Position numbers and translations under genes: made by a program
Notes under the pieces: generated by a model
Told to the model about the DNA's origin: nothing
The model's database searches: none
What the model saw: the letters and a program-made list of their open reading frames with translations, nothing else
Assembly: GCA_934130975.1 (NCBI GenBank)
Contig: CAKOYU010000028.1
Span: 1-11,887, forward strand
Direction: 5' to 3'
DNA: 11,887 nucleotides
DNA from: an uncultured Clostridia bacterium
Lineage (GTDB): Bacteria; Bacillota; Clostridia; TANB77; CAG-508
Shown: positions 7,256 through 11,887 of the stretch, one piece after another
Layout: each line of letters starts with the position of its first letter
Position numbering within the stretch: the stretch's first letter is position 1

Positions 7256-7273
7256 AGTTTTTACCATTTTTTG
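7236..7273 (-). terminator. rho-independent terminator after dut
   Basis: Ten-bp perfect arms (CAAAAAATGG at 7236-7245, CCATTTTTTG at 7264-7273), extended inward by four more A-T pairs after one mismatch. On the minus strand it begins 19 bases after the dut stop and ends in a T6 run. It overlaps the carD-family promoter. Confidence 0.8.
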
Positions 7274-7291
7274 TTTTTTATTTTTTCAAAA

Positions 7292-7762
7292 TTATTTGTC
7301 TGTTGATCCAAATCCACCTGTTCTTTTTCCTTCTGCATTATCATTATCTACAATAAGAAATTTTTGAAATATTGCTTGTGCTATTGTTTCTCCTTTTGGT
7401 ATTGTAACATCAGTATCTTTTATATTTATGCATTGAATAAATATATGTCCATCATTATCAATATTTTCATAATAATCAGCATCTATTACTCCTGTACTAT
7501 GTGGAAATAATATTCCTTGTTTTTTAGGTCCTGAACTTCTTGGTACAATTAGCAATACTTCATCTTCTTGCATATATGCTTTTAATCCTGTTTTTATTAA
7601 TGTTGGTTTCATCCCTGGTTTAAATGCAGGAATAATTGTATCTTCAGCAGCCTCTATGTCATATGCAGCTGATGCTTTCGTTTTTCTTTCTGGTAAATTT
7701 ATATTTTTATCTTCAAATCCTTTTGCAATTTCAAATCCTCTTATTTTTTCCATTATTATCAC
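7292..7762 (-). CDS. dut: dUTP diphosphatase (dUTPase)
   Basis: Hydrolyses dUTP to dUMP and pyrophosphate, keeping uracil out of DNA and supplying dUMP for dTMP synthesis. All five motifs of the trimeric dUTPase family are present in order in 156 residues: ASAAYDIEAAED (31-42), PRSSGPKKQG (74-83), GVIDADYYENI (91-101, with the catalytic Asp), GETIAQAIFQKFL (about 123-135) and the C-terminal P-loop-like RTGGFGSTDK. The start is uncertain: GTG at 7760-7762 and ATG at 7751-7753 are both in frame. The purine-rich site AGGAAAGGAA (7765-7774) sits closer to the GTG, while it is about 12 bases from the ATG. The gene stands alone between its own promoter and terminator. Chromosomal housekeeping is likely; phage genes of this type exist, but nothing phage-like adjoins it. 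Confidence 0.93.
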   Translation of the reverse strand: MIIMEKIRGFEIAKGFEDKNINLPERKTKASAAYDIEAAEDTIIPAFKPGMKPTLIKTGLKAYMQEDEVLLIVPRSSGPKKQGILFPHSTGVIDADYYENIDNDGHIFIQCINIKDTDVTIPKGETIAQAIFQKFLIVDNDNAEGKRTGGFGSTDK

Positions 7763-7779
7763 TCTTCCTTTCCTGCACT

Positions 7780-7808
7780 ATTTTTTCATATTAGTTTTTA
7801 ATTGTCAA
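7780..7808 (-). promoter_or_regulatory. sigma-A promoter of dut
   Basis: Minus-strand perfect TTGACA (7803-7808), 17 bases ending in TGA (extended -10), then AAAAAT (7780-7785), which matches consensus at four of six positions. It is placed correctly between the upstream terminator and the dut ribosome binding site. Confidence 0.6.
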
Positions 7809-7825
7809 GTCTTTAAATAAATAAT

Positions 7826-7856
7826 AAAAAAGATACCTTTATGTGATATCTTTTTT
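7826..7856 (-). terminator. rho-independent terminator after the comFC operon
   Basis: Ten-bp arms AAAAAAGATA (7826-7835) and TATCTTTTTT (7847-7856) around an 11-base loop. On the minus strand it follows the stop of the membrane-anchored protein by 14 bases and ends in T6. The symmetry would also allow termination on the plus strand. Confidence 0.8.
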
Positions 7857-7870
7857 ATATTTATCATATT

Positions 7871-8428
7871 TTATTTTTGTCCTTGCACTGTACACATCGC
7901 AGAACTACTTGCTGATATTGATTGTTCTCCTGAGTTAGAGTAGTTTAGTAATGATCCTTTTAAATTCTGTGCAGCACTATCTTCGCTAGTTACTGAGCAA
8001 GAAAATATATCTCCTGGTTTGAATGCATATGTACTACTACTAGAATTTCCTTCTGTATTTCCAACAGCTATTCCTATTTGTGGTAATATTTGAGTATCTG
8101 TATATACTACATAAACATTCTCTCCAATCTTTGTATAATTAGCTTGTGCTGTTTTCTTTCCTGGATTTTCGTCTAAAATTTGTGCTTCAATATTTATGTC
8201 ACAATTCTTACCAGTCTTAGAATTTAATTGATTCTGAAAAGCTTGGAAATTTTCTCTTGTTAATACTCCTGTATTTGCAACTTCTGATACAAAGTCTTCC
8301 ACCATTTTTTGAGCTTCCTGTTGTGAAACGTTATCTACTCTTGTTCCTAATGTAACTATCATTCCTGCAGTAAGTGCTACAACTAATAATAATACTATTA
8401 TTACTGATATTGTTGAATTACTTGTCAT
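7871..8428 (-). CDS. membrane-anchored protein of unknown function
   Basis: I do not recognise this 185-residue protein. Residues 1-6 are short and uncharged (MTSNST), followed by one hydrophobic span (about 7-28), then an outward-looking domain: a helical stretch (VSQQEAQKMVEDFVSEVANTGVLTRENFQAFQNQL, given here in two parts of the region 34-68), a likely beta region (72-125) and a Ser-rich tail. Cysteines are at 76, 144 and 179. The plan of one N-terminal membrane helix followed by 'EDFV...TGVLT...F...L...TG' loosely resembles minor pilin-like or TadE-like proteins of Tad-type clusters, but no pilus genes are adjacent and no FTLxE prepilin motif is present. The ATG at 8426-8428 follows AAAGGAGTGA by the usual spacing; a longer start at 8446 would contain that site. 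It lies 33 bases after comFC, with no promoter seen between. Confidence 0.75.
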   Translation of the reverse strand: MTSNSTISVIIVLLLVVALTAGMIVTLGTRVDNVSQQEAQKMVEDFVSEVANTGVLTRENFQAFQNQLNSKTGKNCDINIEAQILDENPGKKTAQANYTKIGENVYVVYTDTQILPQIGIAVGNTEGNSSSSTYAFKPGDIFSCSVTSEDSAAQNLKGSLLNYSNSGEQSISASSSAMCTVQGQK

Positions 8429-8461
8429 TAATATCACTCCTTTCATTATTTCATTTTCTTA

Positions 8462-9118
8462 CTAATCTTTTGCAATTGTTAATATTCCTATTTGATTTCT
8501 GTTTATTCCATTGTTTACTAAAGCTTTTGCGCATTCATTTACTGTACTTCCAGTAGTATATATATCATCAATTAGCAATATTTTTTTATTTGCAATTTTT
8601 TTACTTTTTTTTGCAATATATGCATCTTTTGCATTTTCTTCTCTTTGTTCTTTGTTTAATGTACTTTGTGGTACCGTGTTTTTATTTTTATATAGTATAT
8701 TTCTTTTTATCGGTATATCTAATATTTTAGATATTTCTCTAGCTATTATTTCGCTTTGATTGTATCCTCTTTCTTTTTGCCTTTTTCTACTTACCGGTAC
8801 TACAATTATTATATCATACTTTTTTAATTTTTCAAAACTTTTTTTCATATTTTCTAAAAAATATGATAATGTTTGACAATTATAAGCTTTTTCATTAAAC
8901 TTTATACCTAATATTTGCTCTCTTATTAAATTTTTATATTTAAAAAAATAATAATGTTCTATAAAGTTTTTACTAATATCTGTATTATAATCGTCTCTTT
9001 CAAATTTATATTCTTTTTTTAATTTATTTCTACATTTATTACATAATGATTTTGTTTCCACTTTTCCACATATACTGCATACCTGTGGATATATTAAATT
9101 AATTAGTTGCTCTAAAAT
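8462..9118 (-). CDS. comFC: ComF-family protein (ComFC), apparent AUU start
   Basis: Phosphoribosyltransferase-fold protein of the ComFC/GntX family, needed for DNA uptake in competent Bacillus and also present in non-competent bacteria. The extended product is 218 residues. The N-terminal zinc ribbon has Cys14, Cys17, Cys26 and Cys29 (YPQVCSICGKVETKSLCNKC), followed by VPVSRKRQKERGYNQSE (about 107-123) and the PRPP-binding loop LLIDDIYTTGST (about 181-192). No ATG, GTG or TTG precedes the first zinc pair. The only full ribosome binding site, AAAAGGAGG (9125-9133), lies 6 bases before an in-frame ATT at 9116-9118, which I take as the start. The first conventional codon, GTG at 9061, would remove half the zinc site and has no ribosome binding site. 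A consensus promoter is at 9161-9189. Family secure; start inferred. Confidence 0.88.
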   Translation of the reverse strand: MLEQLINLIYPQVCSICGKVETKSLCNKCRNKLKKEYKFERDDYNTDISKNFIEHYYFFKYKNLIREQILGIKFNEKAYNCQTLSYFLENMKKSFEKLKKYDIIIVVPVSRKRQKERGYNQSEIIAREISKILDIPIKRNILYKNKNTVPQSTLNKEQREENAKDAYIAKKSKKIANKKILLIDDIYTTGSTVNECAKALVNNGINRNQIGILTIAKD

Positions 9119-9160
9119 AATAATCCTCCTTTTGTTCTTTCTAATTTTTTAGTATTTTTA

Positions 9161-9189
9161 ATTATATAACCTTTTTAAAATTATGTCAA
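9161..9189 (-). promoter_or_regulatory. consensus sigma-A promoter of comFC
   Basis: Minus-strand TTGACA (9184-9189), exactly 17 bases, TATAAT (9161-9166): a perfect match at all twelve positions. Transcription would start near 9154 and give a leader of about 36 bases carrying the AAAAGGAGG site. The -35 box ends only four bases from the left end of the IS30-family element. Confidence 0.9.
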
Positions 9190-9193
9190 TTTT
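9188..9193. repeat. probable target-site duplication, left copy
   Basis: AATTTT directly abuts the left terminal inverted repeat; the same six bases abut the right one at 10673-10678. Six bases is longer than the 2-3 usually quoted for IS30-family elements and the sequence is AT-rich, so part of the match may be chance. Confidence 0.55.
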
Positions 9194-9235
9194 CAAAAAA
9201 AATAATTTTTTCGCAAATTTTTAGAGTAATTTCCG
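9194..9235 (+). repeat. left terminal inverted repeat of the IS
   Basis: Begins CAAAAAAAAT, continues through TTTTTTCG and AAATTTTTA, and ends AATTTCCG. Six mismatches to the right copy fall at positions 11, 21 and 31-34. Confidence 0.88.
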
Positions 9236-9283
9236 AAAAATAAAATGTTATTGCATTATCCAGACTTAAAGCAGTTTTTATAT

Positions 9284-9402
9284 CATAAGACGGAAATAAG
9301 GTTGATAAAAATGGCAAATTTGTTAAAAAAAACATAAAAAATTGCATGCCAAATAAACTGGCTTATGTCAGTTTTTTCAAACTTATTTCCGTTTTCTTAT
9401 GG
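9284..9402. repeat. large imperfect inverted repeat in the IS 3' noncoding region
   Basis: Arms at 9284-9305 and 9377-9402 share an exact core CGGAAATAAG flanked by CATAAGA and TTGA, with a few extra bases in one arm. The 71 bases between hold smaller hairpins, including AAACTG/CAGTTT (about 9356-9375) and GCCA/TGGC. The CGGAAAT motif recurs at the inner edge of both terminal repeats, and CCATAAGAAAAC recurs inverted in the transposase leader. It may hold subterminal transposase sites or act as a strong 3' RNA structure. Confidence 0.6.
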
Positions 9403-9429
9403 TTTTTTATTTTATAATTTTAAAGTGAA

Positions 9430-10557
9430 TTATTTAAATAATTCATTAAATAATTGTTCATTAAAAACTTTAATAAATGCTTGCTTTGGTGTATATGAAT
9501 CTAAAGATTTTAGTGGTGTATCCAAAAGCGTAAATTTTTTTTCTTTTATATCTTTAGATGAATATGTATCAACAGATTTTCCTTTTGGGAAAAATTTTCT
9601 TAGCTGTTTATTTATATTTTCTACATTCGGTTTTTGATTTGATACATAAGGATCGCAATAAAACAACTTGCATCTTTCTTCACCTGTATTCTTAGAAAAG
9701 CAAATTCCATTAAAATCATTGAAACAAGGGTCTCTATCAGTAAGAATTACAGGAAATATATCCACAAATGCTTCTGTTCCAATTTTATCTTCTAGATTGT
9801 CAAAAAATGAAACAACTTTAGATGAATTCGGAAAATTTATAATATCAATAATTGTAAATTGCAAATTAGGTAAAGAAAGTGTTAAAATAGACTTAGAATC
9901 TTTCTTAATGGAGCCAAGAAAATCTAGCTGCCATACATATGTGTTGGGGTTATTATGTATATAAGAAAGATAATCTAGGTAAGTATGATTACTTCTGTCT
10001 ATTTTATTATCAGAGTAGTTGTACTTACTTTTATATTTTCTTTTTTTGTACGTTACAGCAAAAGGTAAATCGATTTTTTTGGTAGATAAATAGCCTTTAT
10101 CTATATATCTGTATAAAGTAGTTAATGATTTTGTTACTTTATCTGAATTTTCAACTTTAATTTGATAAATAGATTTATCATTATCAACACCATTTTTTAT
10201 AATTTGATCAAGTTCTTTAAATTCTTCAGAAGAAATATCTATACCCTTTCTAGAGTTAACTAAATTATTATCGGCCTTTTCTTGAGCTATTTTAGAATCA
10301 TATTTATATTGATTTAAGTGGCAAGTTGTGTATCTTTTATTACAATTAGAGCAAACATAAGGCCATCTAGTTAATAAGGGACATTCTTGAGAAGACCTAC
10401 CATATTTATAAAGAGTTCTATTTCTTTTAACTTCTTTAGAAATAGAAGTAGGATCTAAGTTTAAGATTGATGCTATCTCACATAACTTTTTATTATGGGT
10501 TATACCTGATACAATACTTTTCCTTTGTTCGAAATTAATATGTTTCCATTTTTTCAT
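9430..10557 (-). CDS. IS30-family transposase
   Basis: DDE transposase of the IS30 family, 375 residues. The N-terminal helix-turn-helix reads KKWKHINFEQRKSI, then CEIASILNLDPTSISKEVKRNR (about 2-47). It is followed by a Cys/His zinc-like segment (CPLLTRWPYVCSNC and TTCHL, 59-81) seen in Firmicute members. The catalytic core has Asp212 in WQLDFLGS, Asp274 in LTDRDPCF and Glu313 in NVENINKQLRKFFPKG, the last matching the family's NEN-NGLLR-FPKG motif. All three catalytic residues are present, and the frame is intact. The ATG at 10555-10557 follows AAAGGAGA by five bases; an earlier in-frame ATG would enclose that site. The gene lies within matched terminal repeats and is the only gene of the element. 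Confidence 0.95.
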   Translation of the reverse strand: MKKWKHINFEQRKSIVSGITHNKKLCEIASILNLDPTSISKEVKRNRTLYKYGRSSQECPLLTRWPYVCSNCNKRYTTCHLNQYKYDSKIAQEKADNNLVNSRKGIDISSEEFKELDQIIKNGVDNDKSIYQIKVENSDKVTKSLTTLYRYIDKGYLSTKKIDLPFAVTYKKRKYKSKYNYSDNKIDRSNHTYLDYLSYIHNNPNTYVWQLDFLGSIKKDSKSILTLSLPNLQFTIIDIINFPNSSKVVSFFDNLEDKIGTEAFVDIFPVILTDRDPCFNDFNGICFSKNTGEERCKLFYCDPYVSNQKPNVENINKQLRKFFPKGKSVDTYSSKDIKEKKFTLLDTPLKSLDSYTPKQAFIKVFNEQLFNELFK

Positions 10558-10591
10558 AACTTCTCCTTTCACCATAAGAAAACACATTAAT

Positions 10592-10600
10592 ATTATATCA
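10592..10600 (-). promoter_or_regulatory. extended -10 promoter of the transposase
   Basis: Minus-strand TGATATAAT: a perfect TATAAT (10592-10597) with the TGn extension. No good -35 lies 16-18 bases upstream; TTGAAA is present but about 20 bases away. It sits inside the right end, before the transposase ribosome binding site. Confidence 0.5.
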
Positions 10601-10630
10601 CCATACTTATATCAGGTTTTCAATAAAAAA

Positions 10631-10672
10631 CGGAAATTCAAATAAAAATTTACGAAAAAATAATTTTTTTTG
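10631..10672 (-). repeat. right terminal inverted repeat of the IS
   Basis: Reverse complement of the left end at 36 of 42 positions, with no gaps. It starts CGGAAATT at its inner edge and ends with T8 then G at the outer edge. Confidence 0.88.
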
Positions 10673-10678
10673 AATTTT
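10673..10678. repeat. probable target-site duplication, right copy
   Basis: AATTTT immediately outside the right terminal repeat, matching 9188-9193. Confidence 0.55.
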
Positions 10679-10681
10679 CTA

Positions 10682-10710
10682 TTGACAAATTCTCCTAAAG
10701 AGATTATAAT
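10682..10710 (+). promoter_or_regulatory. consensus sigma-A promoter of tRNA-Leu
   Basis: Plus-strand TTGACA (10682-10687), 17 bases, TATAAT (10705-10710): a perfect match, as expected for a stable-RNA gene. The tRNA starts 37 bases after the -10. The -35 lies three bases beyond the IS target duplication. Confidence 0.9.
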
Positions 10711-10747
10711 AGTCATTGTCGTAAGACATTGCCAGATTATAACACAT

Positions 10748-10836
10748 GCAGATGTGGCGGAACTGGCAGACGCACAGGACTTAAAATCCTGCGGTGGTTA
10801 AACACCGTGCCGGTTCGATTCCGGCCATCTGCACCA
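10748..10836 (+). tRNA. tRNA-Leu (anticodon UAA)
   Basis: An 89-base class II tRNA with encoded CCA. The acceptor arms GCAGATG (10748-10754) and CATCTGC (10826-10832) pair fully, with discriminator A at 10833. The anticodon stem CAGGA/TCCTG encloses the loop CTTAAAA, giving anticodon UAA (10782-10784). The long variable arm (GGTG/CACC) and T arm (GCCGG-TTCGATT-CCGGC) are both regular. It reads UUA, one of the commonest leucine codons in such an AT-rich genome. It is the only plus-strand gene of the window, transcribed alone between its own promoter and terminator. Confidence 0.98.
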
Positions 10837-10840
10837 GAAG

Positions 10841-10867
10841 AAAGATTATCGTTAGATAATCTTTTTT
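10841..10867 (+). terminator. rho-independent terminator after tRNA-Leu
   Basis: Ten-bp arms AAAGATTATC (10841-10850) and GATAATCTTT (10855-10864), GTTA loop, then a T-run to 10867, beginning five bases after the CCA end. An identical 24-base block recurs at 10913-10936. Confidence 0.9.
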
Positions 10868-10880
10868 GTTTTATATAAAC

Positions 10881-10908
10881 GTTCGGAATCGCCGAGCCAT
10901 ATATACCA
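10881..10908 (+). pseudogene. possible decayed tRNA 3' end
   Basis: This stretch is richer in G and C than its surroundings. It begins GTTCGGAATCGCCGAGCC and ends ATATATACCA, echoing the T arm, acceptor and CCA of the tRNA-Leu just upstream, but with about four extra bases and no pairing T stem. It is followed at the same distance by the same hairpin as the real tRNA. Most likely a degenerate partial duplication; chance resemblance is possible for the tRNA-like part, though not for the hairpin. Confidence 0.35.
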
Positions 10909-10911
10909 ATG

Positions 10912-10937
10912 AAAAGATTATCGTTAGATAATCTTTT
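10912..10937 (-). terminator. terminator hairpin overlapping the end of rbgA
   Basis: Eleven-bp arms AAAAGATTATC (10912-10922) and GATAATCTTTT (10927-10937) with a four-base loop. The rbgA stop codon lies across the loop (10924-10926), so the last codons form one arm. On the minus strand it ends in only four T, so it may be weaker than the tRNA terminator. The inner 24 bases are identical, in the same orientation, to 10841-10864. Confidence 0.65.
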
Positions 10938-11877
10938 CCAAAGTTATTTTTCCTATTTTTCCACTTCTAAAGTCTTCTAAAATAATTCTCGAAGTTTTCT
11001 CATCATCTATATTACCACCTGAAATTATTGCTCCTCTCCTTTTTCCTATAAGTTGCATAATTTCATATATATTCTCATTTTCTTCCTGTTCTTGTTGTAA
11101 TATTTCATTAACTTTATCTTCATCTAAAGAATATCTATCAATTAACTCTTTTCTATATTCTTTTAATAAAAATTTAGTTAAATTATATGCTACCTCTGTC
11201 AACTCTAAAATTGTGTCTTTTATTGTTCCTGTAAATGCTAAATTAAGTGCTACTTCATTATTTTCAAATTTAGGCCATAGTACACCTGGTGTATCCATAA
11301 GTTCAATTTCATCATTTATACGAATCCATTGTTTTTGAGTTGTTACCCCTGGTCTATTTGCCACTCCAGCGGAATTTTTCTTTGCAATTCTATTTATAAA
11401 TGAAGATTTCCCTACATTAGGAATTCCCACAACCATAACTCTTATTTTTCTTCCAATTCTACCTTTATCAGCATATGCTTGATTTTCTTCATGCATTGTT
11501 TTTTGAATTTGTCTTATTACTTCATCTACTCCTTTTCCATTATTAGAATTCACTAATACAGCCTTATTTCCCTGTTCTTCAAAATATGTAGCCCATTTTT
11601 TATTATCTCTTTCATCTGATAAATCGCATTTATTTAATACTATTATTTTTTTCTTATTTTTAGTTATTTCTTTTATATCTGGATTTTGACTAGATCTCGG
11701 AATTCTTGAGTCTAAAATTTCTACGACTATATCTATTAATTTCAAATCTTCTGTTATTTGTCTTCTTGTTTTAGCCATATGTCCTGGAAACCAGTTAATT
11801 CCGACCGAAGGAAAACTTTTTTGACTATCATTATTTTTCTTTTCTGCTCTAATTTTTCTTTTTTGATACATATCCAT
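10924..11877 (-). CDS. rbgA: ribosome biogenesis GTPase RbgA (YlqF)
   Basis: Circularly permuted GTPase that drives late assembly of the 50S ribosomal subunit. The permuted motif order is visible: G4 NKCD comes first (82-85), then G1 GIPNVGKS (151-158), a G2 Thr in RPGVTTQKQ (175-183) and G3 DTPG (195-198). The N-terminal NWFPGHMAKTRR (28-39) is a family hallmark, and the C-terminal helical domain (about 215-317) ends GKIGKITLEKII. The product is 317 residues from the ATG at 11875-11877. The bases just upstream (AGTGATT) look like the end of the GGAGTGAT-type site used elsewhere here, cut off by the window edge; a GTG at 11886 is in frame but less likely. The stop lies inside a hairpin that resembles the tRNA-Leu terminator. 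Confidence 0.95.
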   Translation of the reverse strand: MDMYQKRKIRAEKKNNDSQKSFPSVGINWFPGHMAKTRRQITEDLKLIDIVVEILDSRIPRSSQNPDIKEITKNKKKIIVLNKCDLSDERDNKKWATYFEEQGNKAVLVNSNNGKGVDEVIRQIQKTMHEENQAYADKGRIGRKIRVMVVGIPNVGKSSFINRIAKKNSAGVANRPGVTTQKQWIRINDEIELMDTPGVLWPKFENNEVALNLAFTGTIKDTILELTEVAYNLTKFLLKEYRKELIDRYSLDEDKVNEILQQEQEENENIYEIMQLIGKRRGAIISGGNIDDEKTSRIILEDFRSGKIGKITLEKII

Positions 11878-11887
11878 TTTAATCACT

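Larger units (their letters stand above)
9194..10672 (-). mobile_element. IS30-family insertion sequence, complete
   Basis: A 1479-bp element defined by 42-bp terminal inverted repeats matching at 36 of 42 positions without gaps, flanked by AATTTT on both sides. It encodes one transposase on the minus strand, preceded by an extended -10 promoter. The 236 bases between the left end and the transposase stop are noncoding and contain a large imperfect inverted repeat. The transposase reading frame is intact with its catalytic triad, so the copy may be active. The ends could shift by two bases because TT precedes the first C on both sides. Confidence 0.9.

Noticed and set aside
8462..9061. Shorter comFC from the GTG at 9061
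   Set aside because: It drops the CSIC half of the zinc ribbon and has no ribosome binding site, while the longer reading has both a site and a consensus promoter.
9430..10557. A disrupted or frameshifted transposase
   Set aside because: The reading frame is continuous from a good ribosome binding site to a stop, and all three catalytic residues are present.
10841..10936. The two identical hairpins as a CRISPR array or as att sites of a present element
   Set aside because: Only two copies exist, 48 bases apart, each self-complementary, with no integrase and no cargo between them.

Overview
The window is very AT-rich and codes almost entirely on the minus strand. Its gene content points to a spore-forming, low-GC Firmicute of the class Clostridia: the forespore sigma factor sigG, a YlmC/YmxH-family protein, a HPr with regulatory Ser46, and strong AGGAGG-type ribosome binding sites. 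Nothing here identifies a genus.

Reading the minus strand from high to low coordinates: rbgA (ribosome-assembly GTPase) lies at the right edge and converges on a plus-strand tRNA-Leu(UAA). Next is a complete IS30-family insertion sequence (9194-10672), with 42-bp terminal inverted repeats and an intact DDE transposase. It sits exactly between the two outward-facing promoters of tRNA-Leu and comFC. Then come comFC and an unrecognised membrane-anchored protein as a probable two-gene operon, dut (dUTPase) with its own promoter and terminator, and a CarD-family regulator, also with its own promoter and terminator. After that lies a fructose operon, fruK-fruA-ptsH-ptsI. It encodes a whole PEP-to-fructose-1,6-bisphosphate chain: Enzyme I, HPr, the IIABC transporter and 1-phosphofructokinase. 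sigG and ylmC follow in the same orientation. The left end holds no gene, but it has two tandem strong promoters pointing off the window, with the look of rRNA or other stable-RNA promoters.

There is no new defence or mobile system. The notable points are in gene expression. comFC has no ATG, GTG or TTG that preserves its zinc-finger N-terminus, and appears to start at AUU. sigG appears to start at TTG, behind a sigma-F-like promoter whose -10 element is also one arm of a hairpin reaching the ribosome binding site. The IS landed in a 7-bp gap between two back-to-back -35 boxes and left both promoters intact. The tRNA-Leu 3' end and its terminator have a decayed second copy that overlaps the end of rbgA.
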